Source: CAVRQM01 sp963838805
GTDB lineage: Bacteria > Pseudomonadota > Alphaproteobacteria > Acetobacterales > Acetobacteraceae
Length of the DNA: 64,000 bases
Reading direction: 5' to 3'
NCBI GenBank assembly: GCA_963838805.1
Contig: CAWISK010000013.1
Span: forward strand, 150,030-214,029
Positions 1 to 9,046 of this stretch are shown here, piece by piece. The notes beneath the pieces are model-generated. The model worked only from the letters and a program-made list of their open reading frames with translations. It ran no database searches and was not told the origin of the DNA. Both the position numbers and the translations under genes were made by a program. Within the stretch, counting starts at the first letter, position 1. Each line of letters starts with the position of its first letter.

Positions 1-953
1 TCGCCCTGGCGCGGTCGCGCGGCATTCCGGTGATCGCCGATCCGAAGCGGGCCGAGTTCGCCGCCTATCGCGGCGTCACCGTTCTCACGCCCAACCAGGC
101 CGAGGCGGCGCGAGCGACCGGGGTCGAAGGCACTGACGACGAGCAGGTGGCCGAGGCCGGCCGGCGCGCGCTGGTCCAGGCGGGGGCCGAGGCGGTGCTG
201 GTCACGCGCTCGGATCGCGGCCTGACACTTGTGCGGCATGATCAGGCGCCGCTGCATCTGCCCACCCATGCGCAGGCGGTGGCCGACGTATCGGGCGCCG
301 GCGACACGCTGGTTGCTGCCTTCGCACTGGCGCTGGCCGCCGGCGCTGGTCTGCCGGAGGCGGCGATGCTGGCCAATGTCGCGGCCGGGATCGTGGTCGG
401 CAAACCGGGCACGGCGACGGTGACGCGCGCTGAACTCGCGGCGGCACTTCGCCACGAGCAGCTGGAATCGCTCGACGGCAAGATCGCCGCCTGGCCCGAG
501 GCGCGGGCGCGCGTCGCGGCGTGGCGGGAGGCAGGGCTTCGCGTCGGCTTCACCAATGGCTGCTTCGACCTGATCCACCCCGGTCATGTTCGTCTGCTGG
601 CGGCTGCTCGCGCCGCCTGCGACCGGCTGGTAGTGGCGCTCAACACCGACGCCTCGGTGCGCCGGCTGAAGGGGGCGGGGCGGCCGGTGCAGAGCGAGGC
701 GGCGCGCGCACTGGTCATGGCCGGCATGGCGCCCGCCGATCTGGTGGTGCTGTTCGACCAGGATACGCCGGAGGAGCTGATCTCGGCCCTGCTGCCGGAC
801 GTGCTGTTCAAGGGCGCCGACTACACGATGGAGCAGGTGGTGGGGGGCGATATCGTGCGCGCGTATGGCGGCACGGTGCGGCTGATCCCGCTGGAGCCAG
901 GGCATAGCACGACGGCGATGGTGGGGAGGATGGCGAACGGCGAATCGCCTTGA
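1..953 (+). CDS. hldE: Bifunctional heptose-7-P kinase / heptose-1-P adenylyltransferase, 5' end outside window
   Basis: HldE makes ADP-heptose for the LPS inner core in the cytoplasm. It phosphorylates heptose 7-phosphate at C1 and later adenylylates heptose 1-phosphate. The frame is open from base 3, so the start lies upstream of the window. About 316 residues remain. They hold the end of a PfkB-family kinase domain with the GAGDT catalytic motif near nt 297-311, then a nucleotidyltransferase domain with TNGCFD and HPGH near nt 552-590 and a GADYT...GGDIV segment near the end. The order kinase then transferase is that of HldE/RfaE. This frame shows no indel. Confidence is high; only the N-terminus is unseen. 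Confidence 0.93.
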   Translation, partial: ALARSRGIPVIADPKRAEFAAYRGVTVLTPNQAEAARATGVEGTDDEQVAEAGRRALVQAGAEAVLVTRSDRGLTLVRHDQAPLHLPTHAQAVADVSGAGDTLVAAFALALAAGAGLPEAAMLANVAAGIVVGKPGTATVTRAELAAALRHEQLESLDGKIAAWPEARARVAAWREAGLRVGFTNGCFDLIHPGHVRLLAAARAACDRLVVALNTDASVRRLKGAGRPVQSEAARALVMAGMAPADLVVLFDQDTPEELISALLPDVLFKGADYTMEQVVGGDIVRAYGGTVRLIPLEPGHSTTAMVGRMANGESP

Positions 954-1004
954 CCTTCCCACGATGGCAGGGTTCACGGTGACGGCCTTTCGTTCGGGCG
1001 AGGC

Positions 1005-2158
1005 ATGTTCATGAGCGATCTGCTCCCGCGCTCGGCCAGGCGCTGCTCATGGCCGTGGGCATGTTCTGGCAGGTGGGCTGGAGCCTGGTGCTGGGCTTCG
1101 CCATCTCGGCCATCTTGCAAGCCGTCGTCAGCGGCCGCGCGATGACCGCAGCCCTCGGCCGCGCGGGCGTGCGCGAGATCGCGCTGGCGACTGTCGCGGG
1201 TGCGGCGAGTTCGAGTTGTTCCTATGCCTCCGTCGCGGTCGGTCGGACCCTGTTCAAGAAGGGTGCGGCGCTGATCCCGAGCCTCGCCTATGTGTTCGCC
1301 TCGACCAATCTCGTGATCGAACTGGGGATCGTGCTGTACCTGCTGATGGGCTGGCAGTTCACCGCCGGCGAGTGGATCGGCGGCGTCGTGCTGGTGGTGA
1401 TCCTGAGCCTGCTGGTGCGCCTGACCTATCCGGCGCGACTGGTCGAGGCGGCGCGGCACCATCCGGAGCCGGGCGTCGGGCATGAGCACGGCGATACCGC
1501 CGAGGCTGGCGGCACCTTGGCGGAGAAGCTGGCACGCCGTGAGACCTGGGTGCAGGTCGCGCGGAACTTCACGATGGATTGGTCCATGCTGTGGAAGGAT
1601 CTGCTGCTGGGCTTCCTGATCGCCGGCGCGCTGTCGGTGTTCGTGCCGACCGGCGTGTGGCAGGCGCTGTTCGTCAAGGGCGCGAGTCCCTGGGTACAGG
1701 TGCCGGCCAATGCGCTGCTGGGCCCGATCGTGGCGGTGCTGTCCTTCGTCTGCTCGATCGGCAACGTGCCGATGGCGGCGGTGCTGTGGGGTTCGGGCGT
1801 CAGTTTCGGCGGCGTGCTCGCGTTCCTGTACGCCGATCTGATCGTGCTGCCGCTGCTGGATGTGTACCGCCGCTACTACGGTTGGAAGATGGCGGCCTAT
1901 ATCGCCGCCGTGTTCTACGCGACGATGGTCGTCCTCGGCGCTGATCATGGATGTGGCGTTCAATGCGCTGGGCTGGATTCCGCTGCGGCGCCCGGACGTG
2001 CAGGCCGAGATGGTGCGGTTCTCGCTGAACTACACGTTCTGGCTGAACGTCGTGTTTGGGTTGGTTGCGGTCGTGCTGTTCATGCTTGCGCGCGGCGGCA
2101 CCCGACGCAGCACGCCGCTGGCGAGCGTCACGCGCACGCTCATCACCATCATCACTGA
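1005..2158 (+). CDS. UPF0718/YraQ-like membrane permease, frame-broken, His-rich tail
   Basis: This is a polytopic inner-membrane protein of the predicted-permease family UPF0718 (YraQ/ArsP-like), whose members are linked to export of metals or metalloids. Several hydrophobic segments are visible, with SSSCSYASVAVG near the first and FVCSIGNVPMAAVLW in the second half; both Cys-containing motifs are typical of the family. The main frame is open from 1049. Three frame changes are needed: near 1035 (joining ATG 1005/1011 MSDLL to ALGQALLMAVG), near 1936 (an extra C, after which SALIMDVAFNALG follows in frame 3), and near 2100 (returning to a tail ending HAHAHHHHH). The DUF305 gene follows by a few bases, so the two are probably one operon. 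The start and the exact indels are uncertain. Confidence 0.75.
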
Positions 2159-2170
2159 GGAGACATGCTC

Positions 2171-2572
2171 ATGCATCTGTTCAGCCGCGCTCTGTCCCTG
2201 GCTATGGGCGTCTCGCTGCTCGTGGCGCCGACTCTCGCGCAGCAACCCGCAAGCAGCGGATCAGCCTCGCCCGCGCCGATGCAGCCGATGCCTGGAATGG
2301 CTGCCGCCGGTCCTGCCGACCGCGCCATGACGGCCGGGATGGAGAAGATGAACCGGGCCATGAGCAGTGCCCCGATGACCGGCAACCCCGATCAGGACTT
2401 CGTTGCAATGATGATGCCTCATCATCAGGGCGCCATCGATATGGCGCGCATCGAGCTGCAGTACGGGAAAGATCCCGTGTTGCGCCGGATGGCGAGAGAC
2501 ATCGTTTCGGCGCAGGAGAAGGAGATTGGCGAGATGCTGCGCTGGCAGGCGAGGCATCCGCATACCCCATAA
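2171..2572 (+). CDS. Exported DUF305 protein (CopM-like)
   Basis: This small exported protein belongs to the DUF305 family, a ferritin-like helical domain. Members such as cyanobacterial CopM bind copper in the periplasm. An N-terminal signal peptide ends near PTLAQQ, followed by a Met/Pro-rich linker. The diagnostic DFVAMMMPHHQGAIDMA motif lies at about residues 76-92, and its Met and His residues are the likely metal ligands. I choose ATG 2171 over ATG 2165 because GAGGAG at 2157-2162 sits 8 nt before it. The gene starts just after a permease with a His-rich C-terminus, which supports a metal-handling pair. The metal is not known from sequence. Confidence 0.85.
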   Translation: MHLFSRALSLAMGVSLLVAPTLAQQPASSGSASPAPMQPMPGMAAAGPADRAMTAGMEKMNRAMSSAPMTGNPDQDFVAMMMPHHQGAIDMARIELQYGKDPVLRRMARDIVSAQEKEIGEMLRWQARHPHTP

Positions 2573-2697
2573 AGGCAACCGCTCTCGGCGATCTTGTCGG
2601 GCGGCACGCGCCGCAAACGGCGGAAGATATCGCCGGGCTTACCGGGGTAGAGGCGAGGGCTGGGCGCGGCGGGAGCGTAACTTTCCGGCTCGCGTCG

Positions 2698-3243
2698 TCA
2701 GCTGGATATCGGCACGGTCTCTGTGCGAAGACTTCTATGACTGTTCTGGAGAGACAATAAGAACAAGCCGAACAGGGGAATGATGAAGTCCATGTAGAAG
2801 ATGATCCCGGCATTGCCCGGCGCGAAATTATGCGTTGCTACCATCTGATAGACATGTCCAACAGCGGCGCCAAGCTGGAAGATTGCAGGGCCGAGGATGG
2901 CCGCCAGGCGCAGGTCGAAGCTTTTGAATGCGGCCAGAAAGCCTACGGCCGCGAAACCCAGGCTGGCCGTGGCGACCTCGAACTGAAACGGACTGTCCGG
3001 CCAGCCGATATAGGCCGCGGATATCCGGCCAAAGGCGCCGTGCATGACAAAGTTGTAAAGGAAGTAGACCCCAACCGCCCAGAACACATACCACGCAATC
3101 AGCTTCTCAACGACGATCGCCCGTCCAAGCGGCCCGGCCGAACGCAGGAGAGCCACCGCGGAAAAGATCAGGCCAACCACAAAAAAGGCCAGCGCGTAGT
3201 TGGCCAGGACGAAGGTGAGAGTGGCCCGGACGATGTTCGCCAT
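2698..3243 (-). CDS. Conserved integral membrane protein, DUF6790-like
   Basis: This protein of 181 residues has about five hydrophobic segments (residues ~8-32, 46-70, 88-107, 112-135 and 145-165). Polar pieces such as FVMHGAFG, YIGWPDSPFQFEV and HNFAPGN lie between them. The layout, with a conserved WPDSPFQ loop, resembles small membrane proteins grouped as DUF6790; this is from memory of the family and not proven. No enzymatic motif is evident. The start is supported by GGGAGA 7 nt upstream of the ATG at 3243. It sits downstream of, and on the same strand as, the amino-acid transporter genes, but 171 bp away, so co-transcription is uncertain. Confidence 0.6.
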   Translation of the reverse strand: MANIVRATLTFVLANYALAFFVVGLIFSAVALLRSAGPLGRAIVVEKLIAWYVFWAVGVYFLYNFVMHGAFGRISAAYIGWPDSPFQFEVATASLGFAAVGFLAAFKSFDLRLAAILGPAIFQLGAAVGHVYQMVATHNFAPGNAGIIFYMDFIIPLFGLFLLSLQNSHRSLRTETVPISS

Positions 3244-3414
3244 TGTGGCGTCTCCCGCATCGAGTCACAGAACTGTGCGCTTCGGGCCTCAGAGTCGCGG
3301 CGGCCACAAGCCATCGCCCACCGTGCCCGGATGGTTGGGCGACGCCAAGCTTAGCCTGGATTGCTGACCGAAGGTAGGGGCCTTGGCGTCCCGTGCTGCC
3401 GGGGCGGTTCTCTC

Positions 3415-4071
3415 TCATGTCACGAACGCGAATTGCCTTTCGAGCGCGGCACCGACAGTCGAAATGGAGAAGTTGAGCAGAAGGTAGAGGCCGGCCACGA
3501 GCGAAAATGTCAGCAGACTATCGCCGACGGTCTGCCGAACCAGCGTCCCGCTCCCGGAAAGCTCCATGAGCCCGACTACGGAAGCGAAGGAGCTGTCCTT
3601 GATGACCGCGACGTACACGCCGACGGCCGGCGGAACGAGAACACGTATCGCCTGCGGGGCCACGACGGTGATCTGTGTGGCCCAGAACCCGAGCCCCAAC
3701 GCACTCGCCGCGTCCCCCTGTCCCGGCCCCACGCTGCGGAAGGCGCTTCGCACCGCTTCGGACATGAGCGCGCCCGTCTCCATCGTCATCGCGACGATGG
3801 CGGCCTGGAACGGTGAGAGACTGACGCCGGTGGCATAGCTGAGGCCGTAATATGCCCCGAAGAAAAGGAGCAGGGGCGGGATTGACCTGAACGCCTCCGT
3901 GAAAGCCGCGCAGCCGAGGCGCAGCAGGCGCGGGCCGTAGCAGCGGGTCAATCCAAGGCAGAATCCGAGCAGCAATCCCGCGGCAAGGGCGATGGCGCTC
4001 AGTAACAGCGTCATCCCAAGGCCACGGATGAACACGGGCCAGTAGGTCCAGACATTGCCGGTTGCAAACAC
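3415..4071 (-). CDS. Polar amino-acid ABC transporter permease (HisM/GlnP type), second of pair
   Basis: Inner-membrane subunit of a family-3 (polar amino acid) ABC importer. Its 218 residues hold about five transmembrane segments and the EAA-loop region with GDAASALGLGFWATQI, which contacts the ATPase. KDSSFASVVG near the C-terminus is the usual HisM/GlnP motif. The start is GTG at 4071. It lies 8 bp after the partner permease, and the binding protein precedes both, so 5603-3415 reads as one operon. No ATP-binding gene lies nearby. The frame is intact. The substrate cannot be read from the permease. Confidence 0.88.
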   Translation of the reverse strand: MFATGNVWTYWPVFIRGLGMTLLLSAIALAAGLLLGFCLGLTRCYGPRLLRLGCAAFTEAFRSIPPLLLFFGAYYGLSYATGVSLSPFQAAIVAMTMETGALMSEAVRSAFRSVGPGQGDAASALGLGFWATQITVVAPQAIRVLVPPAVGVYVAVIKDSSFASVVGLMELSGSGTLVRQTVGDSLLTFSLVAGLYLLLNFSISTVGAALERQFAFVT

Positions 4072-4079
4072 GTCCGACC

Positions 4080-4744
4080 CTAGACCCGGCGGAGGCGGGA
4101 GAGCCGCCGATCATACATGGTGGCCATCGCCGCGACCGCCTGGCACAAAACGATATAGATGAGCGCGGCGACAAGAAAGGTTTCCATATACCGAAATGAC
4201 GAGGATCCGGAAGCGAGCATCCAGTCGGTCATGTCGTGAACGCCGATCACCGCCGCGATGGAGGATCCAAGAGTACACCTACGCATTGATTGGCGTAGGT
4301 AGGGATGATCGCCCGGACGACCTGAGGCAGGACAACGAAGAGTTCCGTTTGAAGCCTATGCAGGCCGAGCGACAATGCCGCCTCGCGCTGCCCCCGGACA
4401 ATCGTCGCGTAGCCTGCACGGAAAATCTCGGCCAGATACGCGGTGGAGTTCAGGATCAATGCAAGGACGGCGGCCCAGAACCCGGACAGCCGCAACCCAA
4501 TCTGCGCCAGCCCAAAGAAGCAGACATAAAGCAGGATCAATAGCGGGACGTTCCGGAAGACTTCGATATAGACCCGTACCGCAGGGCCAACCACGGGCCC
4601 CCCACGCATTCGCGCCTTCGCGAGCACCAGTCCAAGCAGGGTGCTCGCGAGCAGCGCGATGGCGCTGATTTCAAGTGTGACGGAGACTGCGGTTGGGAGG
4701 CTCCGGAAATAAGGCGTGATAGCCGCAAGGTTGAACTGGTACAT
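4080..4744 (-). CDS. Polar amino-acid ABC transporter permease, first of pair, one frameshift
   Basis: Partner membrane subunit to the permease at 3415-4071, of the same HisM/GlnP family. The N-terminal two thirds (from 4744) include IYIEVFRNVPLLILLY-type sequence and the EAA loop REAALSLGLHRLQTELFV. The frame then runs into a false stop at 4247. The rest, SSIAAVIGVHDM to the end at 4080, continues in another frame. One base is missing near 4262-4267. Restored, the junction reads VLLDSSIAAV, where most relatives have a KDSS motif, so this copy would have Leu in place of Lys. The binding-protein gene ends 40 bp upstream. Confidence 0.82.
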
Positions 4745-4784
4745 TGGCCTGGAACGTCACACCGTCGCCGCTCCCATTGTAAAA

Positions 4785-5603
4785 TCAGTCCTGGTGCAGC
4801 GGCGGCATCTTGAAGCCGAATGCCTTTTCAAACAGCTTCGCGTTGTCTCCGGAGTCATTTAGCTGCCGTACGAACGTGTCCACGATGCGCCACCAATCGA
4901 AATCGCCAGCAGGCAGCCCGATACAAATCTCCTCATATGACCAGTCTCCCGGCAAATTCCGGAACGAGGCGCCTTGCTTGGAAATCAGCAGGGCATTCTG
5001 CAGGCTGTCCTGGAGCTGAGTATCGACCTGGCCGGAGCGGAGGGCCAGGAACGCATCATTGGGCGAATCGAAGGCGATGACCTGCGCCTTTGGCGCGATC
5101 TTGGCGGCGGTCGTACCGGACGTGCCGCCGCGCGGAACGCCGATCTTCACACCCGGAGCATTCAGTTGCGCGACCGTTTGCAGCGGCGAATCCTTTCGGA
5201 CCATGAAGATGGAACCGACGATCAGGTACGGTCTGGTGAAGGCTATCGCGGTGGAACGCTCGACCGTGTTGGTGAAGCTCGCAACCGCAACATCCGCCTT
5301 TCCCGTCTGCAAGGCGGTGATGCGGCCGGGACTGTCAACGATGAGGAAGTCCGGGGTGACCTTGAGCGCGCCCGCCAGCGCGCGAGCGATATCGACATCA
5401 TATCCGGTTGGCTGGCCGTTCGGCAGGAACGCGCTGTAGGGTGGGTTGCCCTGCAGGGTCGCGACCCGCAGCGTTCCACGCTTCTGCACCGCGGAGAGGA
5501 TCTGGCTGCCTTCGGCCTCGGCCGCTGTCGTGAGATAGCCGACCGTTGCCGATGCGACGGCAAGCGAGATGCTCGCCTTCATCAATGCGCGTCGAGTGTC
5601 CAT
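4785..5603 (-). CDS. Periplasmic amino-acid-binding protein of ABC importer (family 3)
   Basis: Solute-binding protein for the importer encoded by the next two genes. It is 272 residues long. The N-terminus has TRRALMKAS and a hydrophobic stretch ending at AEAEG, a signal peptide with a Tat-like double Arg. The mature part has the family-3 fold markers: GTLRVATLQGNPPYSAF, GYDVDIARALAGAL and later KADVAVASFTNTVERS. In this family these residues bind the amino-acid carboxylate and amine. It is first in the operon 5603-3415. The exact amino acid is unknown. Confidence 0.87.
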   Translation of the reverse strand: MDTRRALMKASISLAVASATVGYLTTAAEAEGSQILSAVQKRGTLRVATLQGNPPYSAFLPNGQPTGYDVDIARALAGALKVTPDFLIVDSPGRITALQTGKADVAVASFTNTVERSTAIAFTRPYLIVGSIFMVRKDSPLQTVAQLNAPGVKIGVPRGGTSGTTAAKIAPKAQVIAFDSPNDAFLALRSGQVDTQLQDSLQNALLISKQGASFRNLPGDWSYEEICIGLPAGDFDWWRIVDTFVRQLNDSGDNAKLFEKAFGFKMPPLHQD

Positions 5604-5750
5604 CCCGAGTTCCTCCTTGGTATGCGGGCGCGCCGCTTGCCGCGTGTTGAAAGTATGCTATGTCAGACAATCGGACTGTTGCAAGCGTTACCGCCTGGGT
5701 TCGTCGCGGTGCAGGTGCAAATCTCCCCCGTGGCTTGTGAGCCGAAGGCG

Positions 5751-6699
5751 TTACCGCCCCGCCGCCGCCCTTCGCAGCCGGTCGTTGATCGCCGCACCCA
5801 GCCCCGTCTCCGGCACCGGCATCACGGCGGTGCGGCGCCGGCCGCTCGCATCCAGCGTGCGCAGCCCATCGAACAGGCGCGCCGCCGCCTCGACCAGATC
5901 GGAGCGCTCGCTCAACTGGAACACCGCGCCGGCGCCGGCCAAGGGCGGCCCGAAGGCCAGCAGCGCCTCATCTTCCGCCACCGTGCGCGCACCGAGGCGC
6001 ACCGGCAGCCGGGCGCATAGTGCGACGCCAGCATTCCGGGCGAGCGGGTCGCGCCCGCCTCGTCGGGCAGTGGATCACCGGCCCTGCCGCCGCCTCGATC
6101 GCCTCGCGCGTCACTCCGCCCGGCCGCAGCAGCACCGGCTGCTCGGCGGTGGCGTCCAGCACCGTCGATTCCACGCCGACAGGACAGGGGCCGCAATCCA
6201 GCACCGCCGCAATGCGTCCCGCCAGCCCGTCCAGCACGTGCGCGGCCGTGGTCGGGCTGACCCGGCCGGAGGGATTGGCCGAAGGGGCCGCCAGCGGTCG
6301 CCCCACTTCGCGCAGCAGCGCCAGCGCCGCCGGATGCGCCGGCACCCGCACCGCCAGCGTGTCCAGCGCCGCCGCCGCCAGCAGCGACACCGGGCTGTCC
6401 GCCCGCCGCCGCAGCACCAAAGTCAGCGGCCCCGGCCAGAACCGCTCCGCGAGCAGCCGGGCGAGCGCGGAGGGCTCGACATGCTCCCAGGCCGCCTCGG
6501 GCGTCGGGAAATGGCAGATCAGCGGGTTGAAGCGCGGTCTTCCCTTGGCCTCGAAGACGCGCGCCACCGCCATCGCATCGGTGGCGTCCGCGCCCAGGCC
6601 GTACACCGTCTCAGTGCCGAACGCGACCAAGGCACCGGATCGCAGCAGCGAAGCCGCTTCGGCAATACCGGCCGGGTCGGCCGCGAGAAGCCGCGTCAA
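5751..6699 (-). CDS. sua5: Sua5-type threonylcarbamoyl-AMP synthase, two frameshifts
   Basis: Sua5 makes threonylcarbamoyl-AMP from Thr, bicarbonate and ATP, the first step of the t6A37 modification of ANN-decoding tRNAs. The YrdC domain is clear: GALVAFGTETVYGLGADA, KGRPRFNPL and SANPSGRVSPTTA. After PVIHCP the frame changes near 6070 to read DEAGATRSPGMLASHYAP, the Sua5 linker, and changes again near 6015 to the C-terminal Sua5 domain ending GLGAAINDRLRRAAAGR. The restored length of about 316 residues fits the family. The likely start is TTG at 6699, overlapping the cysQ stop as TTGA. The gene is normally essential, so the breaks are probably sequence errors. Confidence 0.85.
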
Positions 6700-7457
6700 T
6701 CCAGGCCCGTGCAGATGAAGTGGGGGTTGTCCCAGCCCGGCTTGCCATAGCGCAGGGCCGCACCGTCCAGCGTGCGCACCGCACCGCCCGCCGCCTCCAG
6801 CACCGCCTGCGGGGCTGCCGTATCCCATTCCATCGTCCGGCCGAAGCGCGGGTAGAGGTCGGCGGCACCCTCGGCCAGGCGGCAGAACTTCAGCGCCGAG
6901 CCAGCATTGACCACCGCCGCCACCTGGCGCCCCGCCAGGAACTCGGTCATCCGTTCGTCATTGGCGTGGCTGCGGCTGGCAATCACCGTCGCGCCTTCCG
7001 CCGGCGCGTGTCGCGCCGCGATGGCACGCTCGCCCACCGTGCTGCGCTTCCAGGCGCCGCGCCCGACGATGCCGCCGAACAGCTCGCCCTGCGCCGGCAC
7101 GCCCACCACGCCCAGCGCCGGGCGCCCGTCGCGGATCAGGCCGATGCAGACCGCGAAATCGTCGCGGCCGGCGGCGAATTCGCGGGTGCCGTCCAGCGGA
7201 TCGACCAGCCAGAATTGCGGCGCGGCGGCGGCGACGTGGCCGGCGGCGATCTCCTCCTCGGCGACCACGGGGATGTCGGGTGCCGCGCGGCGCAGCGCCT
7301 CGACGATCAGCGCCTCGCTGGCATGGTCGGCCTCCGTCACGGGCGAGGCGTCGGTCTTGTGCCGCGTGTCGAAGCCGCGAGCGCGCACGGCCAGGATCAT
7401 GGCGCCGGCCTGGCGGGCGAGGTCGGCGGCGAGGTGGAGCAGGGCTGCATCGTCCAT
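6696..7457 (-). CDS. cysQ: 3'(2'),5'-bisphosphate nucleotidase, CysQ family
   Basis: CysQ removes the 3'-phosphate of PAP, a by-product of sulfate assimilation and phosphopantetheine transfer, using Mg2+. The protein has 253 residues with the inositol-monophosphatase fold. It shows VVAEEEI (first metal Glu), WLVDPLDGTREF (second metal site) and EWDTAAPQAVL (third metal Asp). DGTREF and EWDTAA point to CysQ rather than a general inositol phosphatase. I choose ATG 7457 because the longer upstream reading runs antisense into the pepA region without domain similarity. It is divergent from pepA across 106 bp and overlaps the sua5 start by 4 bp. Confidence 0.88.
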   Translation of the reverse strand: MDDAALLHLAADLARQAGAMILAVRARGFDTRHKTDASPVTEADHASEALIVEALRRAAPDIPVVAEEEIAAGHVAAAAPQFWLVDPLDGTREFAAGRDDFAVCIGLIRDGRPALGVVGVPAQGELFGGIVGRGAWKRSTVGERAIAARHAPAEGATVIASRSHANDERMTEFLAGRQVAAVVNAGSALKFCRLAEGAADLYPRFGRTMEWDTAAPQAVLEAAGGAVRTLDGAALRYGKPGWDNPHFICTGLD

Positions 7458-7563
7458 GCGCGCCTCATACCGGCGGTCGGGATGGCTGCCTAGCGGCCGC
7501 GGCGTAGCGCGGCGTGAAGTCGCTGCTACACTTCCGCCCCCGCCCTTCGCTTCGGAGCCGTTC

Positions 7564-9036
7564 ATGCTGGATGTGGCCTTCGTTTCCCCCGCTCCGCCGA
7601 CCTCCGGCGCGTTCCTGCTGCCGTTCTTCGAGGGCGCGCTGGACAGTCCGGCCTTGCGGGCGGCCGACAACGCGACCGGGGGCGCCGTGTCGCGGGCGCT
7701 GGCGGCGGCCGAGTTCAAGGGCAAGCCGGGCCAGACCGCGACCATCCTGGCACCGGGCGGCGGCCTGTCGCGCGTGGTCGCGGTGGGGTTGGGCAAGCAG
7801 GCGGAGCTGTCGCCGCTGGTGCTGGAGGAGGCGGGCGGACATGCCGCCGCGGCCCTGTCGCGCGAGGCCGAGGTGGCGGTGGCGGCGCGCACGCTCTCGG
7901 CCGAGCAGGCGGCGCACCTTGCGCTGGGCATGGTGCTGCGCGCCTATCGGTTCGACCGCTACCGCACCAGGGAGAAGCCCGAGGACAAGCCGCTGCTGGC
8001 CCGGCTGTCGGTCCGCGCCGAAGACCCCGAGGCGGCCGCGCGCGCCTTCGAGCCGTTGCGTGCCCTGGCGCACGGCGTGTTCATCACCCGCGATCTGGTG
8101 AGCGAGCCGCCCAACGTGCTGACGCCGACGGAGATGGCGACGCGGATCCAGGCACTCGCCGAACTCGGGCTGGATGTCGAGGTGTTCGGCCCGGCAAAGC
8201 TTCAGGAGCTTGGCTTCGGCGCCATGCTGGGCGTGGCGCAGGGCAGCGCGCAGGAGCCGCGCATGGTGGTGATGCGCTGGAGCGGGGGCGGCGAGGGGAG
8301 CACTCAGCCGCCGGTGGCCTTCGTGGGCAAGGGCGTCACCTTCGACAGCGGCGGCATCAGCATCAAGCCGGCCGGCGGGATGGAGGACATGAAATGGGAC
8401 ATGGCCGGCGCCGGGGCCGTCGTGGGCACGATGGCGGCACTGGCCGGACGGCGCGCCCGCGTCGATGCGGTGGGCGTGGTGGGACTGGTCGAGAACATGC
8501 CCTCCGGCACGGCGCAGCGGCCGGGCGATGTGGTGCGCACCGCCTCCGGCCAGACGGTCGAGATCATCAACACCGACGCCGAGGGCCGCATGGTGCTGGC
8601 CGATCTGCTGCACTATTGCCGGGAGCGGTTCGCGCCGCGCTTCATGGTGGATCTGGCAACACTGACCGGGGCGATCATCATCGCACTCGGGCACGAGCAG
8701 GCCGGCTGCTTCAGCAACGACGACACGCTGGCGGCGAACCTGGCCGAGGCAGGGCGCGAGACCGGCGAGCGGCTGTGGCGGATGCCGCTGGCCGATGCCT
8801 ATGACAAGGCGCTGAAGAGCGACATCGCCGACATGAAGCATGTGGGCGGCAGGCCCGGCGGCGCCATCACGGCCGCGCAATTCCTGCAGCGCTTCGTCGG
8901 GGACTTACCCTGGGCGCATCTCGATATCGCCGGCGTTGCCTGGGCCAGCAAGGACGCGCCGCTATACTCCAAGGGCGCCTCCGGCTACGGCGTGCGGCTG
9001 CTCGATCGGCTGGTCGCCGCGCATTACGAGCCGTGA
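7564..9036 (+). CDS. pepA: Leucyl aminopeptidase, M17 family
   Basis: Cytosolic hexameric di-metal aminopeptidase of 490 residues that removes N-terminal residues, Leu among others, from peptides. The N-terminal macro-like domain is followed by the catalytic domain with FVGKGVTFDSGGISIKP (Lys and Asp ligands), MKWDMAGAGAV and NTDAEGRMVLADLL beginning at residue 336. Asp and Glu of that last motif bind the metals. Start ATG 7564 matches the family N-terminus (MLDVAFVSP). The long antisense ORF opposite it is a high-GC shadow. It is followed after 10 bp by holC, an arrangement common in Proteobacteria and probably one operon. Confidence 0.95.
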   Translation: MLDVAFVSPAPPTSGAFLLPFFEGALDSPALRAADNATGGAVSRALAAAEFKGKPGQTATILAPGGGLSRVVAVGLGKQAELSPLVLEEAGGHAAAALSREAEVAVAARTLSAEQAAHLALGMVLRAYRFDRYRTREKPEDKPLLARLSVRAEDPEAAARAFEPLRALAHGVFITRDLVSEPPNVLTPTEMATRIQALAELGLDVEVFGPAKLQELGFGAMLGVAQGSAQEPRMVVMRWSGGGEGSTQPPVAFVGKGVTFDSGGISIKPAGGMEDMKWDMAGAGAVVGTMAALAGRRARVDAVGVVGLVENMPSGTAQRPGDVVRTASGQTVEIINTDAEGRMVLADLLHYCRERFAPRFMVDLATLTGAIIIALGHEQAGCFSNDDTLAANLAEAGRETGERLWRMPLADAYDKALKSDIADMKHVGGRPGGAITAAQFLQRFVGDLPWAHLDIAGVAWASKDAPLYSKGASGYGVRLLDRLVAAHYEP

Positions 9037-9046
9037 TCGTCGGATC

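Noticed and set aside
7465..8880. Long minus-strand ORF opposite pepA
   Set aside because: It is a high-GC shadow with a His/Arg/Gln-rich translation and no domain; pepA on the other strand is certain. The same applies to the long antisense ORFs over gltA (13263-14537) and the H1-like gene (42343-43134).
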